A stretch of DNA of 64,000 bases from MED-G105 sp038522945. Its GTDB lineage: Bacteria > Pseudomonadota > Alphaproteobacteria > Caulobacterales > Parvularculaceae. A program made the translations under genes and the position numbers. Below, piece by piece: positions 33,969 through 42,507 of this stretch. The stretch's first letter is position 1. The number at the start of each line of letters is the position of its first letter. The stretch lies in NCBI GenBank assembly GCA_038522945.1, contig JBCBJV010000003.1, positions 62,001-126,000 of the forward strand. The letters run 5' to 3'. Below the pieces are notes generated by a model that was given only the letters and a program-made list of their open reading frames with translations, was not told where the DNA came from and did no database searches.

Positions 33969-35192
33969 ATGCAAAAGGCAATCACCAACTGGGCGGAAAA
34001 CGTCCCTGGTCTTGCCGGGTTTGCCGAGGAATTTGCCTTGGTGGCCGCGGTGTTCCTGGTACTTGTGCTGGCGGCTGTCGTTTACCTGATCTCTCGGCAG
34101 GTCTTTGCCCGCTTTCTGCGCCGTTTATTTACCGGGTCGGGAAGTATCCACGATAAGATCCTCGTGGAGCACAAGCTCTTTGAGCGGCTGTCGCATTTGG
34201 CCCCGGCTGTCTTTCTGAACATCATCGGTCCGGAAGTTTTTGAAGCCTCGCCCGAGATAGCTTCTTTTTTCGACAGCGCTAGTCTCATTTACATTACGAT
34301 CGCGCTAGTTATTTTCGTTGACACACTGATCGATGCGCTCCTTGCGATCTATAACACTTATGATTTCGCGCGTGATATTCCGCTGACCAGCATCGCCCAA
34401 GCGTCGAAGCTGCTTTTGTACTTTGTCGCCATCGTGCTGGTCTTGTCCCTTTCTTTGGGAGAATCCCTGAATACACTTCTGGCTAGCCTGGGGGCGCTGA
34501 CAGCGGGCGCGGCGTTTGTATTCAAAGACGCGATCCTGGGGTTCGTCGCAGGTCTTCAATTGACCTCCAACAGCATGGTCGCTGTTGGCGACTGGATTGA
34601 AGCACCTGATCTTGGAGTTGATGGCGACGTCCTTGAGATTGGCATGACGACCGTCAAGGTACGGAACTTCGATCGCACGATCACGACGTTTCCGACCCAC
34701 GCGCTTATCTCCGGAAGCTTCAAGAACTGGCGCGGCATGACGGAAACCGGTGGGCGACGGATCAAACGCGCAATCCTGATTGATTTTTCGTCGGTTAAGT
34801 TTTGCGATGCCCAGATGTTGGAGAGATTGTCACAAATCAATCTCATTACAGACTATCTAATGAACAAACAGGAAGAAATCGTCGCCCATAATCGCCAGCA
34901 GAGCTCGCCGGAGAAAAGTGTGATCAATGGGCGGCGCTTGACCAATATAGGTGTTTTGCGGGTATATCTTGAGGCCTATCTTCGGGCACACCCAGACGTC
35001 AGGACAGATCTTATGTTGCTCGTGCGGCAGCTTGCGCCAAGACCAGAAGGGCTGCCGATCGAAGTCTATGCGTTTGCCAACACCACAGATTGGAAGAGGT
35101 ATGAAGCGGTTCAGGCTGATATCTTCGACCACATTATTGCCGCCGTGAACGAGTTTGACCTGAAACTGGTGCATGTTCCGCCCGGAAGCTGA
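33969..35192 (+). CDS. MscS-family mechanosensitive channel (YbdG-like)
   Basis: 407 residues. There are about four TM helices in the first 190 residues, with the pore-lining TM3 region rich in Gly/Ala (LASLGALTAGAAFVFKDAILGFVAG), then the conserved MscS beta domain (VGDWIEAPDLGVDGDVLEIGMTTVKVRNFDRTI split across strands, then FPTHALISG). The insert in the C-terminal domain (NLITDYLMNKQEEI to NGRRLTNIGVLRVYLEAYL) is typical of the YbdG/YnaI-like group. It opens under hypo-osmotic stress in the inner membrane. It starts 28 bp after pdhC and may be read from the same transcript. Confidence 0.9.
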   Translation: MQKAITNWAENVPGLAGFAEEFALVAAVFLVLVLAAVVYLISRQVFARFLRRLFTGSGSIHDKILVEHKLFERLSHLAPAVFLNIIGPEVFEASPEIASFFDSASLIYITIALVIFVDTLIDALLAIYNTYDFARDIPLTSIAQASKLLLYFVAIVLVLSLSLGESLNTLLASLGALTAGAAFVFKDAILGFVAGLQLTSNSMVAVGDWIEAPDLGVDGDVLEIGMTTVKVRNFDRTITTFPTHALISGSFKNWRGMTETGGRRIKRAILIDFSSVKFCDAQMLERLSQINLITDYLMNKQEEIVAHNRQQSSPEKSVINGRRLTNIGVLRVYLEAYLRAHPDVRTDLMLLVRQLAPRPEGLPIEVYAFANTTDWKRYEAVQADIFDHIIAAVNEFDLKLVHVPPGS

Positions 35193-35212
35193 ACGGTCGC
35201 TAGGAAATACAG

Positions 35213-35602
35213 CTAGTTCTCTTCAGTTTCCAGGTCGTGGCCAATGGGCTGCCAGAGCTGGATCGGATTACCTTCTGGGTCATAGACCCGTGCAAAATAT
35301 CCGTTTGGATACTTTTCTGGGTCGACATCGACCTCGATCCCGGCGCTGCGCAGCTGATCCACAATTTTTGGCAAGTCGGCGACCCGGAAATTGATCATCC
35401 ATTGCTGCTCTGGCCTTCCAAAATACTCTGTGTCTTGTGAAAACGGCGCGAACACTGTCGTTCCACCATTTTGACGCCATGCCGGGAGTTCGTAAGTCGC
35501 CGGTACTTCCGTGATACCAAAATGATCCGCATACCACTTAGCCAGTGCTTTTGGGTCTTCCGCCCGAAAGAAAAACCCACCTATGCCGAGAACACGTTCC
35601 AT
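35213..35602 (-). CDS. VOC (glyoxalase/bleomycin-resistance-like) family protein
   Basis: 129 residues from ATG 35602, chosen for the GGGGGG site upstream; a TTG six codons earlier is less likely. Two beta-alpha-beta-beta-beta modules give the vicinal-oxygen-chelate fold: LGIGGFFFRAEDPKALAKWYADHFGI, the middle QQWMINFRVADLPKIVDQLR, and the closing YFARVYDPEGNPIQLWQP with the metal-ligand-type Glu position replaced by Gln. The substrate is unknown. Its upstream neighbour on the same strand ends at 35617, 15 bp away. Confidence 0.85.
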   Translation of the reverse strand: MERVLGIGGFFFRAEDPKALAKWYADHFGITEVPATYELPAWRQNGGTTVFAPFSQDTEYFGRPEQQWMINFRVADLPKIVDQLRSAGIEVDVDPEKYPNGYFARVYDPEGNPIQLWQPIGHDLETEEN

Positions 35603-35616
35603 AGTTTGCCCCCCTT

Positions 35617-35934
35617 TCAAGATTGCTCCCGCGCTTCGTCCTTTTCGGCTTCTTCTTCCTCATCCGGGTGCACATAGTCGGTGCGCCGGAGGTGTTTTGC
35701 CATGAACTCAGGCAGGCGATCCTCCAACCAGTGCATCCGCTTGTCGAACCAGCGTGAGTGCCTCCGCAACCAGCGGACAAAATCAGGCGCAACCGCCACC
35801 AAAAGCATAAAGCCCAAGGCGATAAGCACAATCCCGAAAGGGATCGGCGAAGGGGTGACGATAATGCCAATGACGATAAAGACGAGGGCGAGCAGGGTGA
35901 CCGCAAATTTGAAAATTGCAAAAAACAAAGCCAT
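35617..35934 (-). CDS. small membrane protein of unknown function
   Basis: 105 residues. Two TM helices (IFKFAVTLLALVFIVIGIIV and FGIVLIALGFMLLVAVAP) are followed by a basic amphipathic stretch (FVRWLRRHSRWFDKRMHWLEDRLPEF split by acidic residues) and an acidic Glu-rich tail. The form resembles small inner-membrane proteins with a cytosolic tail. It is just upstream of the VOC gene. I do not recognise the family. Confidence 0.7.
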   Translation of the reverse strand: MALFFAIFKFAVTLLALVFIVIGIIVTPSPIPFGIVLIALGFMLLVAVAPDFVRWLRRHSRWFDKRMHWLEDRLPEFMAKHLRRTDYVHPDEEEEAEKDEAREQS

Positions 35935-36018
35935 AGGCGTCCCCGTCGCGAATAGTGCAGTCGGGAACTTACTTTCTCAGATCGATGGCGGCAATGGCCA
36001 GGCGGTGAAGCGTGAGAA

Positions 36019-37080
36019 CTAGTCCACAGACGGACATGGTCCTGGCGCGGCGGGTCGACCAAGGTTCGGCGCTGTTTGGACCAGCCATTCGGCAAACTCG
36101 GCTGTCAATGCGCGAGCACCTGCCGCGTTTAGGTGGGTAGGGTCGAGCCAAAGATCCGGATCGTTGGCGATATCAGGCGTGGGGACAAATGAAGGTTTTC
36201 TGCCACCGAGTTCCGCTGCGAGTGTTGGCGGAAAGGTCGGTTCTTCCCAAGCGGGCAGATAGGCGTAGTCAATCTGAGCGCCTGCATTCGCAGCAGCTTC
36301 TTCGATCCGCTCCAGGTAAATCCGCGAGAAACGATACTCTAGGGGATGGAGGAATTCCGGTAGGACATGGGTTGCCTTTGCGCTCTGTGTACGGCGCGTT
36401 TTTTCCCGTGCAAGGTATGGGCGGTCGACAATCACGTCCCTCGACACGATTGACCCGTCGCGCAGCACGAGGCGATCCGTTCGATCTAAGTGATCTGAAG
36501 AAAGATGGTCTTGCGCACTGTCGACCCTGCTTCCATTTGGAAGAAGCCCGCTCATAAACAGATCGAGCTGCCGTCCGGGGAGCCGCAACAGATCGCTCGC
36601 GAAGTTCAAATTGATCAGAACTGGTGCGCGCAGGATATCTTCAGCGTCAGCCAGAAAGATAAAGCCCGGATGAGGTTTTCGCGCTTCGTGCTCGTTCATC
36701 TCCACCAGGATGAGGCCCGGTGACTTGTGTTGCAGAAGCTCCTTAACGATCACCGCGTGCAAATTACGCCCGGTTTGGGGGATTGAAAGATTGGCAATAT
36801 GGATACGTTGTCCGGTAGCCATGCAATAGGCTGCTTCGATCCTAGGAGCCGAAAGACCTGCGCCAGTTCTTGAGGTGCCGATCAACGCGACGTCAACAGG
36901 GGTGGGGTTAAAGGTGAGCCGGGCATAAATCCAGTCGGCTTTCTGTGTTGTCCCATCGTGGTGGCGCTCAAACCGGTCATGCTTGTTATGGGGTACAAGG
37001 ATTGAGATGCTGAAAAGCATGGCCACGCAAAAGGTGACGGTGAATAGAAATCCAATCGGGGAAAGGCGGGGCTGCTTCAT
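36019..37080 (-). CDS. membrane-anchored SGNH-like protein paired with an MBOAT acyltransferase
   Basis: 353 residues from ATG 37080; a longer frame to 37233 overlaps the MBOAT gene and looks spurious. One N-terminal TM helix (GFLFTVTFCVAMLFSISIL) is followed by a periplasmic domain with SGNH/AlgJ-like features: nucleophile region ALIGTSRTGAGLS, a conserved IPQTGRN loop, and DPTHLNAAGARAL giving the DxxH pair. Such proteins transfer or remove acyl groups on surface polysaccharides with an MBOAT partner. It starts 8 bp after the MBOAT stop, so they form a two-gene unit. Confidence 0.8.
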   Translation of the reverse strand: MKQPRLSPIGFLFTVTFCVAMLFSISILVPHNKHDRFERHHDGTTQKADWIYARLTFNPTPVDVALIGTSRTGAGLSAPRIEAAYCMATGQRIHIANLSIPQTGRNLHAVIVKELLQHKSPGLILVEMNEHEARKPHPGFIFLADAEDILRAPVLINLNFASDLLRLPGRQLDLFMSGLLPNGSRVDSAQDHLSSDHLDRTDRLVLRDGSIVSRDVIVDRPYLAREKTRRTQSAKATHVLPEFLHPLEYRFSRIYLERIEEAAANAGAQIDYAYLPAWEEPTFPPTLAAELGGRKPSFVPTPDIANDPDLWLDPTHLNAAGARALTAEFAEWLVQTAPNLGRPAAPGPCPSVD

Positions 37081-37088
37081 AGGTCTGT

Positions 37089-38576
37089 CTAGAAATTGAA
37101 ATAGATGAAAATGGATGGCTGCCATGCGACCGCAAGGCCGCCCGTAAATAGAATCGCTGTCGTCAGCGCAGCGCTTGGCGTAAGTTCCATTCTTGGCGCT
37201 GGCCCACTGAGGTTCGGCAGCGGTTCTTTCCAATTCTCCTTATACCCTGTGATCTCAAGGCTATTCGGGGCAAAAAGAGCAATGAGGCTCGCAAACCCCA
37301 TGAACAAATAGATCTGGACAGGGACCGTATAATCAGTAAGCGCAGGCGGCGAACTCAGAGAAATGTCCCCGAGCCCTGTGCCCAGCAAACCCGCGAATAC
37401 CGTGTGTGCCGCATCCACCGAAGGACTGCGGAAGTAAACCCAACTTCCCATGATAAATGCTAATAGTGCGGCCCGTTTCAAAAGTTTCGGCCCGGCTGAA
37501 TTGATCCGGTCGAGACCTGGCCAGACCATTCTCGTGGCATGGTTTGCGGTGATCGCGGTCGCGTGCAGGGCGCCCCAGATAATGAATGTCCACGCAGCCC
37601 CGTGCCAGACGCCTCCGATGAGCATCGTCAGAAAGATGTTCCGAAGGCGCATGACTTCGCCAGCTCGGTTGCCACCCAAAGGAATGTAGACATAGTCACG
37701 CAGAAACTTAGATAGGGTGATGTGCCACCGCTTCCAGAACTCGATGATCGACGCAGATTTATATGGTGAGTTGAAGTTAATCGGTAGGCGGATGCCGAAC
37801 ATCAGACCGAGGCCGATAGCCATGTCGCAATAGCCTGAGAAATCAAAGTATATCTGCAATGTGTATCCGAGGATCGCCGCGATTGAGAGGGCGACGGTGA
37901 GTGGCTCGCCGCTTGCTGCCATGGTGTAAATCGGGTCAATCGCCCGCGCGATCGGGTCGGCAACCAACGCCTTCTTACCAAGCCCCAACGCAAATATCAT
38001 AACGCCATAGGATAGGGCGTTCAGATCGAACCCTGGGCGTGCCAGTGCGGCAAACTGCGGCCGCGTATGGCTATGGTGGACAATCGGCCCCGCGATCAGT
38101 TGCGGAAAAAACGAAACGAACAAAGCATATTGTCGAAAGTTCCGCTCTGGGATTTTATCCGTATAGCAATCGACCAGATACCCGATCTGCTGAAACGTAA
38201 AAAACGAAATGCCGAGCGGCAAGATGATATTGCGAAGAGTGTGAGTCGTACCGGTGAGAGGGGCCAGATTTTCAAGGGTAAAATCCAGGTACTTAAACCA
38301 GAATATTAGGGCGAGGTTGAAGCCAACCCCGCCAATGAGCAGAAGCCGCCGATAAGGCCGCTCTTGTGCAATGGTCCGGCCCAGGAAGTAATTGACCCCG
38401 ATTGATCCGGCGAGAAGACCTAGATGGACAAGTGAGCCGATGGCATAGAAGGCTAGAGAGCAAATCAGCAGGAAGGTGATGCTTGCTTTGTGGAGGCCAA
38501 ACGCACGCAAGGCAAAAAAGCCCGCTAATGCTGCTGGCAAAAAACCGATCAAGAATTGATAGGTAGTAAACAACAT
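37089..38576 (-). CDS. MBOAT family O-acyltransferase (AlgI-like)
   Basis: 495 residues from ATG 38576 (MLFTTYQFLIGFLP, the typical AlgI/DltB opening); the open frame extends to 38708 but the extra part is hydrophilic and unlike the family. It has about 11 TM segments, the conserved LPLGISFFTFQQIGYLVD region, the motif FWKRWHITLSKFLRDYVYIPLGG, and the active-site His in GVWHGAAWTF. It moves an acyl group across the inner membrane for O-acylation of a polysaccharide or other envelope polymer. It is paired with the SGNH-like gene downstream. No polymer-synthesis genes are nearby. Confidence 0.92.
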   Translation of the reverse strand: MLFTTYQFLIGFLPAALAGFFALRAFGLHKASITFLLICSLAFYAIGSLVHLGLLAGSIGVNYFLGRTIAQERPYRRLLLIGGVGFNLALIFWFKYLDFTLENLAPLTGTTHTLRNIILPLGISFFTFQQIGYLVDCYTDKIPERNFRQYALFVSFFPQLIAGPIVHHSHTRPQFAALARPGFDLNALSYGVMIFALGLGKKALVADPIARAIDPIYTMAASGEPLTVALSIAAILGYTLQIYFDFSGYCDMAIGLGLMFGIRLPINFNSPYKSASIIEFWKRWHITLSKFLRDYVYIPLGGNRAGEVMRLRNIFLTMLIGGVWHGAAWTFIIWGALHATAITANHATRMVWPGLDRINSAGPKLLKRAALLAFIMGSWVYFRSPSVDAAHTVFAGLLGTGLGDISLSSPPALTDYTVPVQIYLFMGFASLIALFAPNSLEITGYKENWKEPLPNLSGPAPRMELTPSAALTTAILFTGGLAVAWQPSIFIYFNF

Positions 38577-38730
38577 CAGCCGTAATGGCTCGCCAATCAG
38601 ATCCAACTGCCCAAACCGCCCGTCACCTCCTGCGACTGGCCGGGTACCATCACGCACCATTTTGCGGAAAGGCCCTTCCAAATCGGTTAACCGAAGAGCA
38701 AGGATCAATGTTATTGTTTCGTTAACGGAT

Positions 38731-38760
38731 AAAAAAATGCGCCTTCCTTTCGGAAGGCGC
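38731..38760 (-). terminator. rho-independent terminator of the TonB receptor gene
   Basis: On the minus strand a 9-bp stem (GCGCCTTCC / GGAAGGCGC, 38739-38747 with 38752-38760) with a 4-nt loop is followed by a T-run (complement of AAAAAAA at 38731-38737). It lies 48 bp past the stop of the receptor gene. Confidence 0.9.
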
Positions 38761-38807
38761 GTTCTGACAGTTGGAAAAGGGCCACCTTCTTGAAGGGCGG
38801 CCTTGGA

Positions 38808-41066
38808 TTAGAAGTTTAAGGTAGCTGAGACCCCATAGATCCGTGGTTCGTTGACGAACCCGGTCAGGTTATTGAAGTCGATACCGCCCTTGACGTTTTC
38901 TGCATCAAGGATGTTCCGGGCAAAGACGGCCATATCAACACGGCCGTCATCGACAGAGTAGCCGAGCCGTGCACCGCCTTCAAGATTGCCGTCGGTTACG
39001 AACTCAGCAGATTCATACAAGAACAGATTTGTTTCACCCTGGTAGGCCCAGTCAGTGAAGAAATAGAGTTCATTGCCGTTGGCGAGGGGGATCCCGTAGC
39101 GGGCTGTGATGTTCCAGATCCAGTCTGGTGCCTGCGGGAAGGGGTTGCCGGTGATCGTCGCAATTTCGTTAAATCCGTCACCATCCGCTGCATTTGGGTT
39201 AGGGACCTGCCGGAAGGGATCGAGAATCGTACAGGCTGATCCGCACGCACCGACCTCCAGGCCGGCTTCAGTGATTTCCGTGTCATTGTAACTGATACCC
39301 GCCGTGACGAGGAAATTGTCCGTGACAAGCGCTTCAAGGTCCGCTTCAAAGCCCCAGGCTTCGCCATCGGCATTAATCAGCACATTGAGGTTACCCGCGC
39401 CGCCGATAGCCGAGAACTGGAGGTCTTGGGCGTCGTAGTAGAAGGCCGTTGCATTCAAGCGTACCCGGTTTTCAAGAAGTGTGGATTTGACCCCAATTTC
39501 ATAAGACGTGGTCGTCTCAGACGTGGCAGAAGACGCAGGCTCGAAGAAAGCCACATTGCGGCCCTGGATGGTCGGCGCCCGGAAGCCACGAGCAACGCGG
39601 CCAAAGACATTGACCGTATCGGATAGCGAATAGGTCAGCGCGGCATCCCAAGTGACTTTCTCGTCTTCCACTTCAATATCGGGGACAATATTTATCCCCG
39701 AAAGAACCGTGAAGTCTTTATCGTCTTCCGTATACCGAATGCCAGCGGTCAGATTAAAGCGATCTGTTAGATCGTAGCTCCCCTGGCCAAAGATGGCCCA
39801 GGATTCGTTCGTGTGGCGGACCGTCGTGGTTGGCGGGAAGCCGTCACCGGTGGTCGTGATGGTGAAGTCGCCGTCGAAGTAGAAGAAACCAGCCTGCCAG
39901 TTAAATGGCCCGCTATCATTGCTGGCAATGCGAACTTCTTGCGTGAACTGATCAAGATCGTCGAGGCCATCTGTCGTATCGGACGGAAACGGGATCGTGC
40001 CTGGGAATGATCCCGTAGGCAGGAAGACTGCACCAGTGCCACCATCGATGTCACCGCGAGAGCTGCCTTCAGCGGTCTCATAGCCGGTGATGGACGTCAC
40101 AGTCGCTGCGCCGAAGTCGATGGCGATTTTCGCTGAACCACCATAGTTGGAATAGCTCTGCGGGTTGTTGTCCCCACCGTCGAAGAAAACAACGTCGCGA
40201 TCGAAATTGGCATTCAACTCGTTATCGCCAGGGCCCAGAATGTTGGCCCGGAAGACGGCTGACGTGCCGTCGATATCGCGGCCGTGGAAGTTCAGCAGCG
40301 TTTCGATGTTATCCGTGGGTGTCCAAAGCAGTTGGAGCCGGCCAGCGTATTCGTCGAAACCACCAAGGGCGTTTTCTTCCCCGGTGGTGCCGTTATCGAT
40401 CCAATTGTTTCGGCCCTGGTGAAGCAGGGAAATCCGGAAGCCGAGCTTGTCTTCGATCAGTGGCCCGCCAAGAGCGCCTTCGACCTTGCGGGTGAAAAAC
40501 CGACCAAGGCTCCCGGAGATATAGCCTTCCATCTCGTCGCCTGGCTTGACCGTGTCGAACTTAATGATCCCCGCAGGCGTGTTCCGGCCAAAGAGGGTGC
40601 CTTGTGGGCCCCGCAATACCTCGACGCGTTCGATATCGAACAGCGGGAAGCTTTTCAGGACCACATTTTCCTGAACGATTTCGTCCATGATGATGGAGAC
40701 CGGCTGGGACGCGGCGAGATCAAAGTCTGTGTTGCCAAGGCCGCGGATGTAAAAGCGGGGAGCAACGCGTCCATTGGAGCTTTCGGCGTAGAGGCCCGGC
40801 ACGCGGGTCCCGAGGGCGCGGATGTCTTCCGCGTTTTGGAGGATCGTATCAAGGCGGTCGCCAGGCAGGGTGGTCAGCGAGATCGGCACATCTTGTTGAT
40901 TTTCTTCCCGGCGCTGGGCTGTCACGGTAATTTCGTCGAGCCCTCTTGAGGCTTCAGCTTCTTGAGCCGCGGCCTGGGAAGCACCGGCGACGGCAAGTGC
41001 CGAAGCGCTCGCGAGAAAAACAGAAAAATAGCCAGCAGACGGCGAAAGCCGCGAAGATTTGTTCAT
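38808..41066 (-). CDS. TonB-dependent outer-membrane receptor
   Basis: 752 residues from ATG 41066, where a signal peptide begins (cleavage after QAAAQ near residue 34). The TonB-box-like DEITVTAQRREENQQD precedes the plug domain (ILQNAEDIRALGTRVPGLYAES onward, with RVEVLRGPQGTLFGRNTPAG). A 22-strand barrel follows, ending in ATLNF with terminal Phe. It imports a ligand such as a siderophore, vitamin or plant/animal-derived compound with TonB energy. No neighbouring gene reveals the ligand; the sequence resembles the large sphingomonad/Parvularcula-type receptor group. A Cys pair (GACGSACTI) lies in a surface loop around residue 650. Confidence 0.93.
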   Translation of the reverse strand: MNKSSRLSPSAGYFSVFLASASALAVAGASQAAAQEAEASRGLDEITVTAQRREENQQDVPISLTTLPGDRLDTILQNAEDIRALGTRVPGLYAESSNGRVAPRFYIRGLGNTDFDLAASQPVSIIMDEIVQENVVLKSFPLFDIERVEVLRGPQGTLFGRNTPAGIIKFDTVKPGDEMEGYISGSLGRFFTRKVEGALGGPLIEDKLGFRISLLHQGRNNWIDNGTTGEENALGGFDEYAGRLQLLWTPTDNIETLLNFHGRDIDGTSAVFRANILGPGDNELNANFDRDVVFFDGGDNNPQSYSNYGGSAKIAIDFGAATVTSITGYETAEGSSRGDIDGGTGAVFLPTGSFPGTIPFPSDTTDGLDDLDQFTQEVRIASNDSGPFNWQAGFFYFDGDFTITTTGDGFPPTTTVRHTNESWAIFGQGSYDLTDRFNLTAGIRYTEDDKDFTVLSGINIVPDIEVEDEKVTWDAALTYSLSDTVNVFGRVARGFRAPTIQGRNVAFFEPASSATSETTTSYEIGVKSTLLENRVRLNATAFYYDAQDLQFSAIGGAGNLNVLINADGEAWGFEADLEALVTDNFLVTAGISYNDTEITEAGLEVGACGSACTILDPFRQVPNPNAADGDGFNEIATITGNPFPQAPDWIWNITARYGIPLANGNELYFFTDWAYQGETNLFLYESAEFVTDGNLEGGARLGYSVDDGRVDMAVFARNILDAENVKGGIDFNNLTGFVNEPRIYGVSATLNF

Positions 41067-41267
41067 GGAAGTAAACCCCGAGTGTTTGATAAGCCCACAT
41101 TGCAGAAACTCAGCAAATACTGACCTGAGTCTCTCAAGACGTGTCGCGACCATACATGCTTATGACGGTTTTGCGACACGCTGCGGTGCAAAAACGAAGG
41201 TTTGATGACGGTCTGTGACGAATTCGCATCGGTTGTGGAAAGTGACCCTGAGTAGTCGGCAAGCGCG

Positions 41268-42008
41268 TCAGTTAGACGTCGAGGCGGACATCAGTCGCTC
41301 GTTCCACAGAGCGGAATAATCCGCCATTGCGGCATCGGCAGCAGCGGCGAGATCCGGCGGCAAAGGCGGTGCGAGTTTGGGGCTGCCTGACCTAAAGCCT
41401 GTTGAGCGTTCAACTTGGTCGTACCAGTGCGGGGCCCAAGGGCCATCTGTTGCGCGCGAGCCCGCAGGCCAGGCGAGCATCTCCGGCAGATAGGGCATCG
41501 TCAGCGCCGCACAGAGTTTCGAAAGCATGCCCGCCGGGTCCTGGAGAATATCAGCCGCGTCGACGATCGGGCAAGGAGCGCCGGCATCGTACAGGAAATT
41601 CCTCAGTGCACGGGCATGCCGATAGCTGGCAATGATCGGGTCAACATTGTCAAGTTTATTGGCGAATGACGCCACCATAAGGCGAGGGTTCCGGATCAGG
41701 ATGAAATTGCGGTGACCGCGAGCGAGACGCTCGATTTGATCCGTATTTATATGATAGGCGATATGTTTACAGAAGAGGTAGTCGTTTTGGGGCGCCGCGC
41801 GGTTGATCCAGTCAGCAACGCCCGCGAGGTCTTTCGGATAAGACCGAAGCGTTTCCTCCCTATAGGGATGGTTCGCGTCGGTTTCTTCAAGGTAAACACC
41901 ATAACACGGCTCATCAAGAACGCTAGTGTCGGGTCGGTTCTCGAACGCGCGCATCATGGTCGTAGAGATGTTGCGCGGACCTGACCACATGGAGATGATA
42001 TTCGTCAT
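41268..42008 (-). CDS. sulfotransferase-like P-loop protein
   Basis: 246 residues. The N-terminal ISMWSGPRNISTTMMRAF matches the PAPS 5'-phosphosulfate loop of the sulfotransferase fold, DEPCYGVYL follows, and FILIRNPRLMVASF is the 3'-phosphate-binding segment. The C-terminal part is Trp-rich (GPWAPHWYDQVERSTGF). Family members often sit next to branched-chain/D-amino-acid aminotransferases, and in some plant proteins the two domains are fused (from memory). Here the class IV aminotransferase gene is upstream, separated by a broken esterase. Whether it transfers sulfate is unproven. Confidence 0.82.
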   Translation of the reverse strand: MTNIISMWSGPRNISTTMMRAFENRPDTSVLDEPCYGVYLEETDANHPYREETLRSYPKDLAGVADWINRAAPQNDYLFCKHIAYHINTDQIERLARGHRNFILIRNPRLMVASFANKLDNVDPIIASYRHARALRNFLYDAGAPCPIVDAADILQDPAGMLSKLCAALTMPYLPEMLAWPAGSRATDGPWAPHWYDQVERSTGFRSGSPKLAPPLPPDLAAAADAAMADYSALWNERLMSASTSN

Positions 42009-42507
42009 CTAGATTTCGTACCGATGTTTAGTCCCCATACCAACGTTGGCCACCATTGTATGGATCATCTCCTGGCAAGATCCACAACATCCCGCGCGTG
42101 AAGCCGATTGGGAAGGTCGTCTGGTGGGTCCCATCTTCGATGGTGTCATACTTCAACGAAAGACCGCTATGATTTCGCGATGCGAGGATGTCGGCAAATT
42201 ATGCTTGATCAGCGACCATATCAATCCGGCCACCGTGAAAGTTAGGCTGTTCTGTTTCTCCAGTTGCGAAATAGACTTTGCCCGAAAGGGGACGCTGTTC
42301 CGCCGCGGCCTCAGCTTCCATGTCGAAGATGGCTTTTTGACCAAACCACAGCAACGGACTTGTGAGGATATAGTCAGAAAAGAGACCGGGTTCTTCCAGC
42401 AATGCAAATACGCCGAACAATCCTCCATAGGACTGGCCGACCAGCACCCTGCGATCGGGATCAGCCCGGAACTCCTTGTCGATGAATGGAATAATCCCAT
42501 CCCGGAT

